DNA of 64,000 bases from Amoebidium appalachense. Its lineage: Eukaryota; Ichthyosporea. This document shows, in pieces, positions 1 through 30,403 of the stretch. The notes under the pieces were generated by a model. The model was not told the origin of the DNA and ran no database searches. It saw only the letters and a list, made by a program, of their open reading frames with translations. The stretch is taken from positions 11,160,001 through 11,224,000 of the forward strand of contig CAVNZM010000005.1 in the NCBI GenBank assembly GCA_963693365.1. The letters are read 5' to 3'. The position numbers and the translations under genes are program-made. How positions within the stretch are numbered: position 1 is the stretch's first letter; every line of letters starts with the position of its first letter.

Positions 1-292
1 GTCACACCCCCCTAAGTTATTATAACGTCATAACAATTGCCGAACCGAGGCCTCAAAGCCTCAGGTTACTTGGACTCATATAGGTAGGGGTAGCTATCAA
101 TTGCTGACTGTTCTTCCATCAGATTCTGTCCTATTTAGGACTCATTCCTCCTCCTCCCCTCCCCTCCCCCCCCCCCTCCCCCCCCCCCCCCCCCTTCCGA
201 ACGTCCCCCCCGACACCACGCATATCTAAGCCACAATTAGCAATAAAGGCAACCTTGTTTGTCCAAGGAAATACTGTCCCCCCCTCACTCCC

Positions 293-353
<61 letters not shown>

Positions 354-541
354 CCTGCCCCCCCTTGTCCCCCATCCTGCACCCCTCACCCCTCCCCCCT
401 CCCCCCTCCCCCCCCTTCGATCCCCCCGTGGCGGTGAAGAAACACTTCTCAAATCAATCATATGTCTTAGTCATCAGTTTGAAGTGTCTCAACTTCATTT
501 AACCCCCCCTCCCCCCCCCCCTCTCCCCCCCCCCCCCCCCC

Positions 542-592
<51 letters not shown>

Positions 593-874
593 TGGCCCCT
601 CTCCCCCCTCCTCCCTCTCTTTCCACCCACACCTCGAAAACCAGGGCTGCCCTTTCCTTCACCCCGGAACACCAATGCACGGTCAAACACACCCACGGTG
701 GTTGTGATGTCGATTGCAGCCCACCAAAACCCAGCTGCCCGGCACTCATCCATCGTTTCCACACACATCTTCACATGTACATGCACACGGCCATCGTGTT
801 CAGACCCACACCAAGTGCTCAATACACACGTGTGCACACATATATGTACACGCACACACACACACACACGCAAG

Positions 875-910
<36 letters not shown>

Positions 911-1427
911 ACCACACACACACACACACACACACACATGCACAATAAAATTGAACTTTCGCGCTTACTGGTAGCAGCAAATGGGCACTTCGAAGCAGAT
1001 GGTTGAACATGGGCAGACACAGGACGCAAATAGTCTCCAGTTTGACTTGATAAGCAAGTGCACCGGTTTATTGGCCATTTTTGCATTAATGGGTTTACCA
1101 TCCAAATGTACTTACAAGGTGCTACTTATAGTCTACGTATGCACACGTCTATAAACACGAGTTATTGCAGTGCAATGTACATCACCAAGGTTTTTTTTGT
1201 TTGTTTATATATATATTTTGTTTTGTTTTCCCGTAATGGGTTTAATTTATGCTGCGAAACCTATACACCAGATCTATATATATTTCCACAAATGGCACCT
1301 AAACAGCATATTCATATTTTTACACATATATCAAAGCATATTACATGGTCACGCGCCAAAACTTTAGTAGTGAAAAGACAATTTTGGCTTTGTAAAAATT
1401 TGCGACTCATGCCAATGGCCATCCAAC
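1..1427. repeat. Gene-free low-complexity stretch (poly-C, CA)
   Basis: No exon is supportable here. The stretch holds long C runs (about 160-195, 293-352, 505-590, 879-910) and short (CA)n runs near 855-940. Open frames across it encode only poly-proline, poly-glycine or His-Thr repeats and are artefacts of the tracts. From about 940 to 1427 the sequence is AT-richer and unique, without a convincing coding signal. Confidence 0.7.
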
Positions 1428-1644
1428 TCACACCCCCCTAAAAAAAGGAATAAAGAATAAAAGAGGAAGAGAAATAAGCCCCTTGTACACATCATAAGCT
1501 GTTTGGAGCGGATAGAAACAAACGACGGTAGCACCAAGAAGCCAATCAAATGTTTTCTGTAAGTCTGGCAACATCCAAATTGTTATTCTCCTTACAGTTG
1601 CTTTACTAAAGCCCCCAAATATCGGCGATGCATATGGGGAAAAT
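1428..1644 (-). CDS. Possible terminal exon of the kinase-region gene (hydrophobic)
   Basis: A minus-strand open stretch begins after a good acceptor (a pyrimidine run ending TTTTCAG at 1645-1647) and ends at a stop at 1428. Read with a one-base lead it continues the phase left by the acidic exon at 6634-6714. The peptide has two hydrophobic stretches (around TFDWLLGATVVCFYPL and ISLPLLFFIPFF), as in a membrane anchor. Against it: the intron would be about 5 kb, no family is recognised, and an internal donor (GAT then GTGTAC) would truncate it. Low confidence. Confidence 0.25.
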
Positions 1645-1749
1645 CTGAAAAGAAACAGACGAAAGATCAAAGCACAGCACCAAGCCCTACCACCACATCC
1701 ACCCCATTTTACAGCTATACCTCCCTCACTTCACAACTAGAAACTTTTC

Positions 1750-2000
1750 TCCCAGGTCCGATGAGCCAATCAAAACACTGCCAGCCGTCCAGCCAATCAG
1801 CCGTCTGCGCTTGTGCTTTCCATTTGCATGCCTCCACCAATCACAATCCTCCGATGCATCTTCTTTCCGACCGCCCGTGGTCTTACCCTACACCCCATAA
1901 TTCAAGTCAGATGCTACCCTGGCATTTATTGCCCAGTATAAAAAGACGTGGGGTGCAACACCCCCCCCCCCCCCCCCCCTGGCCCCACATCACCGTTCCT
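1750..2000. promoter_or_regulatory. CCAAT-dense segment
   Basis: Several CCAATCA or inverted ATTGG words lie within about 90 bases (GAGCCAATCAAAAC, CAGCCAATCAGC, CACCAATCACAATCC), followed by a TATA-like GTATAAAAAG at 1935-1944. This could be an NF-Y-type promoter array. The same word recurs throughout the window, inside introns and even exons, so a regulatory role here is inference only. Confidence 0.25.
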
Positions 2001-2268
2001 CTACCCCGGTCCCAGTCGGATTTGTACACACAAATACACGCCGTCGAAAATCAAAAAGGCGAGAAAATATCAGGCCAAAGGGGGGGGAGGAGGTGGGGGG
2101 AATCGCAGGGTGGCGCGGGGGGTGGGGGTATGTAGGAGGGGAGGGGGGGAAGGGGGGAGGGGGGGAGAGGGGGGGAATAGGGAAAGGGCACACACCGGCT
2201 AGGCCGAAGATCGAAAGCAGCCCTCCACAACACCCACGAAGGGTCCTGCACCTCCACACGACATCGGT

Positions 2269-2273
<5 letters not shown>

Positions 2274-2326
<53 letters not shown>

Positions 2327-2379
2327 CGAGTGTTTGAGTGTGAGTGTGTGAGTGTGTGTGAGTGTGTGTGAGTGTGTGT

Positions 2380-2436
<57 letters not shown>

Positions 2437-2531
2437 TGGAAGGAGGATGGGAAAGGTGGTTGAAAATTATGGAGGTTTAGATGTTTATCCTTTACTCTGC
2501 ACAAAAGCCTCTAAGCAGACCATCACCCCAG

Positions 2532-2592
<61 letters not shown>

Positions 2593-2692
2593 TGGAAGGA
2601 GGATGGGAAAGGTGGTTGCAAATTATGGAGGTTTAGATGCTTATCCTTTACTCTGCACAAAAGCCTCTAAGCAGACCATCACCCCAGCAGCA
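2274..2692 (+). repeat. 156-bp tandem duplication with (GT)n
   Basis: A block of (GT)n followed by GGAAGGAGGATGGGAAAGG and about 70 unique bases ending in CACCCCAG is present twice, at about 2425-2531 and 2581-2688. The offset is 156 bases and only a few positions differ. Both units begin in a (GT)n run, so the duplication probably arose through the microsatellite. Confidence 0.8.
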
Positions 2693-2963
2693 AGAGTCCA
2701 TCCCTCCCCATGCACACAGCCAGAGCCATCTTGGCCCCACACAGAGCACACGTGCATGAGTGTGCTGCCACCCTGAAATCTCCATTTGATTGGCTGCATG
2801 TCAGGTACACAAGGAGAGTGAGATGGTGCACGTGGGATGGTGAAACACGGGACACCTTCCTCGCGTTTTCGCGCATTAGGCAAGGGCAAAGCAAAATGAT
2901 GAAACTTTGGCAGAGTGAATCGACGATGATAATGCCAAAGGGATGGGGACGGGGGAAGGGAAT

Positions 2964-3108
2964 GGGGGGGGGGGGGGGGGGGGTTGAATGCGTCAAAAAG
3001 TACGAAGTACACAAGAACAAACGGATAGCACGATGCAGAATGCAAGCCATACATAAAGGGTATGCATAATAAGCAGAGCCCATCCTCAGGGGGGGCCCAC
3101 GTCATCCG
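2964..3108 (-). repeat. Short interspersed repeat, family B, copy 1
   Basis: Read on the minus strand this is a 120-bp body that starts GGATGACGTGGGCCC, carries GATGGGCTCTG, and ends GACGCATTCAA followed by a C run (the G run at 2967-2984). It is nearly identical to 58,138-58,262, where the flanks are unrelated, so it is a dispersed element and not a local duplication. No protein is encoded; the overlapping open frames on both strands are repeat-derived. Confidence 0.8.
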
Positions 3109-3314
3109 GGGGAGGTATCTTACCATCACCAGCCTCAGTTTTCATTCGCTGCCAACCAACCCCCCAAACCCCCCAGGGGCCTTGCCCTCTGGGTGATAGT
3201 CTGGGGTGATGGGTTCTCTCCCGGCAGAGGGCTGCGCCTCCGGGCCACACCGGTGGGATCGTGACGGGGGGGGACGGAAAAAGAAAAAGCAAGGGGGGGT
3301 GGGCCGTGGGTGTG

Positions 3315-3372
3315 CAACTGCATGTGCATGTGCATGTGCATGTGCATGTGCATGTGCATGTGCATGTGCATG
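3315..3372 (+). repeat. (TGCATG)n hexanucleotide microsatellite
   Basis: About ten units of TGCATG, with degenerate copies continuing to about 3425. Confidence 0.9.
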
Positions 3373-3793
3373 TGGGTGGGCGGGCGTGTAATGCATGTGG
3401 CGTGCACGAGCATGTGCATGTGGCGTGGAGGCATATGCACCTAGTGGTGTGTGTGTGTGTGTGTGCTCTAGGGTGTCCATGCATGTGGGTGGGCCCTAGG
3501 TGCACCCAGCGGGGTGTGTGTCTAGTGGGAGCCAGCAGTGTACATTCAAGATGCAGACACAAAGGCACCACACACAGACACGAGGGCAGGCAGGCAGGCA
3601 GGCAGGGCAACACGGACACACAACACAATGCAGGGATAGAGAGGAGAGACGGACCAAAAAAGCGAAAAAGAAAGGAAGAAGAGCCCCACCACCCGCCGTC
3701 ACCCAAATGGGCCACAGACCCATTGGCTCACACAGAGCCCCGGATATGGCCCTCTGCAAGTCACCGCTTGCAGGTGGAGCGCTGCAGCTACTT

Positions 3794-4130
<337 letters not shown>

Positions 4131-4872
4131 GGGAGGCAGTGTAAAGAGTGAGAAACGTAACCAGTGGGAAGGGCCAGATTTTTTTGGGAGCGGCACATCA
4201 CCCAATCACAGTGCTTGATTGATTCTTCCTTGCTTCCTGCCTACTGCCAACACCAATCACTAATCGGGGGAAGATTCCAAGAACCAACATCAAAGAACAG
4301 ATATCATTGGCCAGTCCCCTACCCTCTAACCAATTCGATTGGTTGCTGGGGCTACCAACCTCTCCCTCGGGGCCGCATCTGCTTTGTGGCTGGCAGGGGC
4401 TGGCTGGGTGGCCTCCGTCGGTGGGTGGGCAGTGCCTTGGTGGCTGGGGGGGGCTGTGGCCGGGCAAAGGGCCGTGGCTGTGTCGGTGCACTGCAGATGC
4501 ACTGGGGGGGGGCAGATGTGCTTGCGCCTAGCTGGGGGGGGGGGGGGGGGAGGGGGGGCACAACAGACGCTTTAGTGAGCACGTGGGCAACCTACGGTCA
4601 ACAGGGCATATTGCATACAAATAGCCACCATACGAAGTGTTTGTGTAAATGGAGTTTGTCTGTCTGTTAGACTTAGTGTGTGTGTGTGTCTGTGTGTTGG
4701 AGACGGGGAATGGGGTTGTGGGAGTCTATCTTGCCCCCGACTTAATTCATTTCATTCTCAGACTTCATAGCCGAGGGGCCGGGGGGGGGGGGGGCAATGT
4801 GAATTGTTCTTCCTTCCCTCCTCTTTTACCCTCTTCTTTTCTTTTCTTTTCTTACTTTTGTTTTTGTGGTGG

Positions 4873-4880
4873 TGGTGGGT

Positions 4881-4973
<93 letters not shown>

Positions 4974-4974
4974 C
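4873..4974 (-). repeat. T(n)G(n) tract (C(n)A(n) on minus strand)
   Basis: About 32 T residues pass directly into about 60 G residues with two interruptions. The order C-then-A on one strand is repeated at many other places (14.74, 17.56, 18.47, 19.02, 19.33, 24.65, 25.0, 28.5, 29.4, 42.45, 49.27, 51.64, 56.3 and 59.99 kb). At 56.3 kb the tract is joined to a dispersed repeat. Confidence 0.85.
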
Positions 4975-5084
4975 TTGTTTTACGTTGGCATGTGGCTGTT
5001 GGGGTCAGGTCAGCTGGCTCACTCGTCACCAGCAGAGAGCCTGCAGGGGGAGTGGCTCACGGTCAGGGCCCAGCAAGCAAGAGG

Positions 5085-5490
5085 AGGGAACAACCAATCA
5101 GAAAGGGGAAAAGAAAGAGTAACCATCTAGAAAGGGGCAAAGAAAGAGTAACCAATTGGAACGAGGCAAAGAAAGAGTAACCATTCAGGAAAGGGGCAAA
5201 GAAAGAGCAACCAATTAGAAAGGGGCAAAGAAAGAGTAGCCAATTAGAAAGGGTCAAAGAAAGAGCAACCAAATAGAAAGGGACAAAGAAAGAGCAACCA
5301 AATAGAAAGGGACAAAGAAAGAGCAACCAAATAGAAAGGGACAAAGAAAGAGCAACCAAATAGAAAGGGACAAAGAAAGAGCAACCAATCAGAAAGGGGC
5401 AATGAAAGGGTAACAATCAGAAAGGGGCAATGAAAGGGTAACAATCAGAAAGGGGCAATGAAAGGGTAACAATCAGAAACAGGCAGAAAG
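5085..5490 (+). repeat. 28-bp minisatellite with CCAAT core
   Basis: About 14 tandem units of roughly 28 bases. The core is GGGGCAAAGAAAGAG followed by YAACCAAT-YAGAAA. Units at the left are diverged, those at 5250-5390 are nearly identical, and the last three are shortened (GGGCAATGAAAGGGTAACAATCAGAAA). Each unit recreates a CCAAT or CAATCAGA word. A minus-strand frame through it encodes hydrophobic repeats and is not believed. Confidence 0.9.
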
Positions 5491-5859
5491 TGCCAGAAAC
5501 CGGTGTTACGACCAAATGTGAGTGGAAGGGAAATGAAACCGTGCGGATGAGCTAGTTGCTGGGGTGGTTTTGGGCGGAGGGGGGGGAAGGGGGGGGAGGG
5601 GGGAAGGGGTAAGGGGTTAGGGGGGGAGGGGAGGGGAGGGGGGAGGTGGGGTACAGGGGGGGGGGGGGGAAGGAGGGGGGAGGAATGGAGGCACCTTTGG
5701 CTCTTGGTCGGGGATTTGTTGGAGAGGGGGGATTCGGCGGCTGGGCGCTTGAGTGAGGGAAGGTCCCTGGGGGAGATCGTGTGAGCACGTGCAGGTCACG
5801 TGACTGGTACCAGCCAATGGGATTGCAGCACATCATGTAGCACGTGCACACCAAGCACT

Positions 5860-6345
5860 GCAATATGCACCACACTAAGACATACAAGCACACTGCACTG
5901 CAATATGTACCACACTAAGACATACAAGCACACTGCACTGCAGCATGTACCACACCAAGACATACAAGCACGCTGCACAGCAATATGTACCACACCAAGA
6001 CATACAAGCACGCTGCACTGCAAATGTACCAAACTAAGACATGCAAGCACACTGCACTGCAATATGTACCACACTAAGACATGCAAGCACACTGCACTGC
6101 AATATGTACCACACAAAGACATGCAAGCACACTGCACTGCAATATGTACCACACTAAGACATTCAAGCACACTGCACTGCAATATGTACCCACACTAAGG
6201 CATGCAAGCACACTGCACTGCAATATGTACCACACTAAGACATACAAGCACACTGCACTGCAATATGTACCACACTAAGACATGCAAGCACACTGCACTG
6301 CAATATGTACCACACTAAGACATACAAGCACACTGCATACTACCC
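5860..6345 (+). repeat. 40-bp tandem satellite
   Basis: About 12 head-to-tail units of 40 bases: GCACTGCAATATGTACCACA then CTAAGACATRCAAGCACACT. Copies differ by one or two bases, and one unit has lost a base, so no reading frame runs through. There are no spacers, so this is a satellite and not a CRISPR array. Confidence 0.95.
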
Positions 6346-6633
6346 TTCAACCCATTTGCTATGTGGGCACATACCTGCTTGCCTCCTGCTTTCCCTCACA
6401 CCGCCTCTTTCTGCCTGTCTCCTCCTCCTCCTCTTCATGTCTTCTCTTCCTGTCTGTCTGCTCCTTCACTTCTTCGTGTTTGCCCTGCTCATGTCTGTGG
6501 CAAATAATGCTCAATTTGTGCTCCCAAAGGTCTCCTGCCTCTATCTGCTCCTTGCTGTGTGCTTTCTCTGTCCCACTACTTTAGGCACCTACTCCACCCC
6601 TACCCCCTTGCTCTATGCATGCATTCATGTTAC

Positions 6634-11386
<4,753 letters not shown>

Positions 11387-11793
11387 CTGTTGGAAGGGGA
11401 TTTGATTGGTCAATATTAGCTTCTAGGGTTGATATCGATGATGGAAAAATGAACTTGAAATATGCAATTGAACTACAGGTGAGGTTAACTGCTAAAAGGA
11501 ACCAATCGGGACGAGATTTTCCTAGTTTTCCGACAGACACATATGTAAGCAGCTGATGTTCTGTAAACTTGACCTACTGTAGTGCCTCGCGATCGTTTGA
11601 ATTCATCACACTACATATTTATCTCCTCTCACTTCTTCTCACTATCTTGTTTCCTAGCACCTTTTTTTTTCTCCCTTTCTTTCTCTCCTTTTCAAGGCTT
11701 TGCCAATTCTTCTTCTCTTTCTTTGCCTTCTCCTTTTCCTTCTTCTTCTTCTTGATCTCTTATATATGTTTTCTTTCCAGGCCCGGGCGGGCA

Positions 11794-11796
11794 GGG

Positions 11797-11842
<46 letters not shown>
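11794..11842. repeat. Poly-G tract next to a donor
   Basis: On the minus strand a C run begins 8-9 bases after the GTACCC donor that ends the kinase-like exon. Confidence 0.9.
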
Positions 11843-11849
11843 AGGGTAC

Positions 11850-13691
11850 ATACTCCACACCCAATGTATCGCAGACTTCGAGCGCAGCCGCATTGAGTGC
11901 CTCCGCCAATGCCTTTAGCTGATCCTTGAGCTCAGCACAGTCCATCCGCCCATCCACCTACCCGACCACCGCCTGGGCTCTTTCCACGACACTCTGCATG
12001 GCCGCCATCGTCTCCTCCGCCTGCTCCGACAGTCCGGATGCTTCTGGAAGAGTCTTGTGCTCTTTCTCCAGACGACCAATGATGCTGTCGAGGGAGGCAA
12101 TGACGTCATCGGCTGAAAACCGGGCCGTGGGGTCCAACTGAAAGCACCCCTCCAGGAGACTGCGCACGTCGGGTGACAGGTGGCGGCACATGTCGGGCTG
12201 CTCAAAATATTTAATGGTCTCTTATACGGGTGTATGCTGGTAGTAGGTGTCGGGGTAATCGTTGCAGCATGGGGTGTCCCCAGCCGGGAAAGGGATGTAG
12301 TCGCAGGATGGCAGGACCTTGTTGAAATCCATGGCAAGGCAATAGAGCAGCGAAAACGTGACGATGCCAAACTTTCACACATCACACTTGGCGCCGTCGA
12401 CCTCGTGGGCCACCCCCGGGCCCGCCATGCATGCCGGTTGCTCTTCGGGCGACATCAGAGAGTGCCGTTTAGGGTCGCACCGCGCAAAATGCCGCCCCCC
12501 GCCATCGGCTAGGCCAAAGCCGGTCAGTTTTGCCTTGACCGTGCCGTCCTCCTCCCTGCCCACGACTATGGTGCTCACGTTGATGCCCATGTGGGCCACC
12601 CCGTGCCTGTGCAGGTAGCCAAGGCCCTCTGCTGTCTGTCGGAGCAACTTGAACAGTTCAACACAACCTCCGTGAGGGCCTTGGCTTCGTCCATGCCCAG
12701 CCCCTTGTCTTCAAGGTCGGCAATATGGTTGGCCAGGTAGTCGAAGATGTTTTCGAACGGAAAGCATTCACAGAGCAAGACCTGTGAGCAAACATTGGGC
12801 CAATGCGTGTCACGTTTACCTCGTGGCATGAGGCTAAGCAACGGATGTTCAACGAGGAACCTCTTGTATGCTGCGAGAGATGTGGACGAAAAGATGTAGA
12901 GCTCGTATTAGCTAAGTAAGACCTCAGGCTGGTCATATAAACCAGAACGAGAAATCGAACGAATGGGTTGAGATGAGATGGTTCGGGAACTGGAAATGGA
13001 GGAAGGAGGTTGGGTTGGGGTGGTCTGTGGGGGTTTATGTGTGCACGTGCACAACAGATGATGGTATTACAAATGGAGTGGAAAAAAGGAGAATATCACG
13101 AACTCTTCTAAACATTTCAAAGTTATAATGCTGCCAGCAAGTCTACCGCACAAACTGCACGTCTGACGTCTGAGGCGCACAGCATTACCGGTGCCTACTC
13201 GCCTTTGCCTGTCTCACAAAATTGTTCATGTTCCAACAGGCCACGATTCATGCAAGGCAAGTGCGCCATGTGGCCCAAAGGTCCCAAAATGCCCATCCAT
13301 TTCCAACTGGCAAAAAACCCATGCCATCCATTTCCACCATTTTACTAACATCTCAGACAATTTAAGTATTCAAGCAACATCCACCGTGTTGTTCTGGTCG
13401 CCCAGTTCGGCATTCTCCGACCAGTAGTTGCCACAGGACCGCGGCAGCAGCAGGTTGGGATGGGAGGGAAGGCCCCCCAATGACGTCATATTCGCGCCTT
13501 AGCTTGCTTGTGCCGTGGCCCTCCTGGTCCTGCAAGGGCAGCTCCTCGGCCTCTTCACGCTTGAGGGCCCATTTCTTGCCACGGGTGTCGGTAGCCAGAC
13601 AGAAGCCGTCCTTAGTGTTGTTCTTAGCTCCGTTCATCTCAAGGGCCATTTCCGACTCAATCGTGATCATGACGTGGTCAGCAGCGGCCAT
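11850..13691 (-). pseudogene. Decayed protein-kinase-like gene (pseudokinase)
   Basis: The N-lobe exon starts at ATG 13691: a glycine loop remnant, a VAIK-type lysine in KKWALKREE, an alpha-C glutamate in LRREYDVI, then SHPNLL after a one-base frame change in a run of six bases (13473-13478). A second block (about 12,898-11,850) gives the hinge/alpha-D (FPFENIFDYLANHI), a frameshift near 12,650, GLGYLHRHGVAHMGIN, TGFGLADGG, an SPEE (APE-like) motif, KCDV-stop-KFG, and a C-lobe ending PTARFSADDVIASL, then a coiled segment and a GTACCC donor. In-frame stops are TGA 12375-12377 (where kinases have Trp), TAA 12222-12224 and TAG 11958-11960. HRD is replaced by AHM and DFG by GFG, so the ancestor was probably already catalytically dead. 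Non-coding as read; recoding is the alternative (see findings). Confidence 0.7.
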
Positions 13692-16650
13692 TCTTGAGAC
13701 AAAGTGTGGATAACAGTAAAAAGCTAGGAATGGTAATAAAAATGTTTTGTTTCAACGACTGTGGTATGAAATTGCTTTTACATGGAAATCTGTTTGCACA
13801 GTTCCTACCAACTACAGCATGCGGTCGACACAGGACTGAAGGTCTGAAATCCCGCCCAGCTTGAGCCGAACCGTGAGCGACTATAATGGCTGCATGATAT
13901 TAAACGTTTTCCTTTCAGCCAAATCCGCGCACTATTGGCGGAATAACGCAGTTAGAATTTGTGGAAAGACTAATTTGATCACTCACAATAATGTCATAAA
14001 GATGGCTTTCACCGCTCTAATATTCGGGTAGTGAACGGGTACGTCACGAACTGATAAGCAAGGCTGTACCTGCTCTCTCTGTGTGTCTGTGTCTGTGTGT
14101 GTGTGTGTGCGCGCGCTTGTGTATGTGCGCGTCTGTGCGTGTGTGTGTGTGTGTGTGTGCGCGCGCGCGCGTGTGTGTGTGTGGGGGGGGAGGACGTTAG
14201 GGGGGTATGGAGGGCCGTTTGGGAAATGGGGGGTGGAGGCGAGCAAAAGGAAGCTTAAGGTAGCGACAATACTGAGTTGAGATAGTGAATATGGGCAGGA
14301 GGCGTGGCTTCAGGGAGTTGTGCACTGCACGGACCGTGGAGTGGAAAAATAAAATAGGTTGTGACGCAGTGGCAGGAATACGTAGAGACAGTGAGAGGGA
14401 GGACGAGATGGTCAAAGCGATGTGGGGAAGGTTAAGAAACAAAAAGAAAATTCTGGTGGCTTCTGCGTGGAGGTGGTGTGGGAGGAAGGGCGGGATGGGG
14501 GAGGGGGGGGGGGGGTGTTAGGGCGGGAGGAGAAGGGGCCCCCGGGGCTAGGGGAAAACGGAGCCTTGAAATGGGGGATTAAGAGAGGACTAGAGAAAAT
14601 GTGTGTCCTTATGTGTTCGTGTTGACTTCTATAAGGGGGCATCAGGGCCGTGAGGGTGGGCAGATCTCCAAACCCTTACCCACCCTTGCTTTTCTTGGGC
14701 CCCTTATTCTTTTTTACTTTTCTTTGGTAGCGGGGCGTTTTTTTTTTTTTTTGGGGGGGGGGGGGGGGGGGTTGGATGGGGAAAGGGGAGGAGGACATGA
14801 GGGAGAAGTTGAGACTGAGATTATGTGCACAGAGCTGAAGGAAACGGCACACGTGTGCCCAAAATGCTGGTGCAGGTGCACACCCCAAGACATAGATGTG
14901 CTGGTGTGATGAGCTGGATATGCGTGCGTGTGTGTGCGTTCTTGGTAGGGTGGGTCGGGCTAGTGGGTGTGGGTTTTCTGGACCCGCGGAAGGGTGGAAA
15001 GGAGGGCCAGGGGGGGGGGGGGGGGGGGGGGGACCAGCTTTTTCCCCCTAGTGGTGGAGAACGTTAATGATCACAGCGGGAAAGAGAGGCGCTCAGAGAG
15101 GAAGGGGCGCATTGGGGGGCGAAAGGGGGGGGGGGGGGGGGAGGAGGGGAGGGGGGTATAAACAGATAAGCAGACATCGTGCGGCACGGAAAACACTGAA
15201 TCTTACCTGTGCGTGTGTGCCAAACGAACAGCTGGAGCTGCCATTTTGGCGCCCTGTCGAGGCCGGGGCAATACAGAAAAAAGTGAACGCCTCTGGTAGC
15301 CATGCCTTTGTTTAACAGCCTCAGTTTCTAAGGTCGCTTTACACCGTTTGTAAAAGTCGTGCACGCAACAGATAAAAACCTGTTTGGGGAGCTACGTGTT
15401 TGCTTTTCATTTTGCTGCCTTTACTAGTAGCTGCTTCTGCCGTTGCCATCGTGACTACTTCAGGCTGTGCTCTTAATGTTGAGTTGATGCTCAGAGCTTC
15501 ACTGAACGCCAACCCTCCCCAGCTACATGTCCGCCGCAGAGTCTCAGGGGCAGCGGTTCTCCTCAGACTGTTTCATTATTGGGGTCTCAAATTTAACCTC
15601 TAATAGTTTCAAATATCCTGATTAATGATTGCTCATTATTCTCCGATTTATTTGTTTGCATACCGTAACAAGTAGAATCCAAACAAATAATTATATCTAC
15701 CAAAGGCTTTAAATGTTACATTAAAGCTGTGCAGGTATTTCGGTCAAAAAAGAAAAAAGACAAATAGAATTTTTGAGTTACCGAAAAAATGCTTGTAAGG
15801 CTTTCATGAGGTCAGGAGGTACAGGCGTACTCCAGTGAAAACGCAAGGTGATTGCCCAAAGCGCCAACAATCTTATGCGTGGCCTGCAGAATTGCTCATG
15901 TAAATGTCTTCTCAATTATTTTCCCCAATTTTTTCCTACTACAACACTTTATGTATATCATATTTCTACATTATTTTCTCCTTTTGCTTTTCTATGGTCT
16001 TTTACCTATAGAAAAATGTATCTTTCAAACCGCAGAATGAGCTGATAAAGTCGTTGTGTTACACGTTCAATGACTGACAGCCGCTCGCATCTTGTATAGG
16101 GATTACGGGGAACAGCTGATACTTTTGATTTTTTTTTTTTTTGAGTTGGCAAAGGTTTTCGTCTTTTCTTTGCATGCGCATGTTAGCCAAGTAGGGGGTT
16201 AGCTAAGTAGGGGGCCATGACACAAATTGTGGTAGTGGTGGCAGTATAAGACCAGTACAGGTAGGTAAATAAGGGGTATTATATGTTTGAAAGTCATCAC
16301 AGACAAAAAGTGGTCGGCACGTTCGCGCACCGGTGTCACACCCAGCCATAGGCCTACTGACAGTGTGCAGTAAAATAAAAGGACATACGAAAACGTGAGT
16401 AATTCGTTGGCTCCAAAACAGACGGACGGCATGCGAAGATGGAGTTCCGCACAGGAAGGTGGGTGCCTGAATAATAAAATCGGGTGTGTGTGGGTACAGG
16501 CATTGGGGCCGTAACTCTGTGGCAGCGTAGCCATAGCACCTGACATCCAAAACCCGTGTTTGTATGTGCGTTTACCACGGGACTCGTGCTTCACTGACAT
16601 GCTTTTCGGTGTTTTTTTGTGCAAGTACCTTATGTCCATCGTTCATTGAC
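13692..16650. other. Divergent intergenic region, no gene seen
   Basis: This separates the minus-strand kinase-like gene from the plus-strand ORP9 gene, so it should hold two divergent promoters. It contains (GT)n with a GC-alternating segment at 14,090-14,182, a T(n)G(n) tract at 14,739-14,771 and poly-G tracts at 15,011-15,032 and 15,126-15,142. From 15,300 to 16,650 the sequence is largely unique and AT-richer. Open frames at 15,064-15,303, 15,400-15,603 and 16,199-16,639 show no family features. No TATA or CCAAT box can be assigned with confidence. Confidence 0.5.

Positions 16651-30403
<13,753 letters not shown>

Noticed and set aside
131-948. Long open frames of poly-Pro, poly-Gly, Thr-His and Cys-Val here and at most microsatellites
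   Set aside because: They exist only because C/G or GT/CA runs lack stop codons in several frames on both strands. No domain, start context or splice consistency supports them.
4811-5000. Telomere or centromere satellite
   Set aside because: The T/G runs are homopolymers and not a short telomeric unit, and they are dispersed through genes.
5085-6345. CRISPR array
   Set aside because: The repeats are directly tandem without unique spacers, and the DNA is eukaryotic.
11850-13691. Nuclear genetic code with reassigned stops
   Set aside because: ERCC3 ends in TAA, ORP9 in TAG and the right-hand gene model in TGA, all at the expected C-termini, and none of these genes needs an internal stop codon to be read as sense.
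15400-15603. Small secreted or membrane protein (hydrophobic N-terminus)
   Set aside because: The frame starts at TTG and not ATG, has no acceptor or family similarity, and lies in the divergent intergenic region.
16199-16639. 146-codon minus-strand frame upstream of ORP9
   Set aside because: No recognisable motif, composition like non-coding DNA, and it overlaps the first ORP9 exon's flank.
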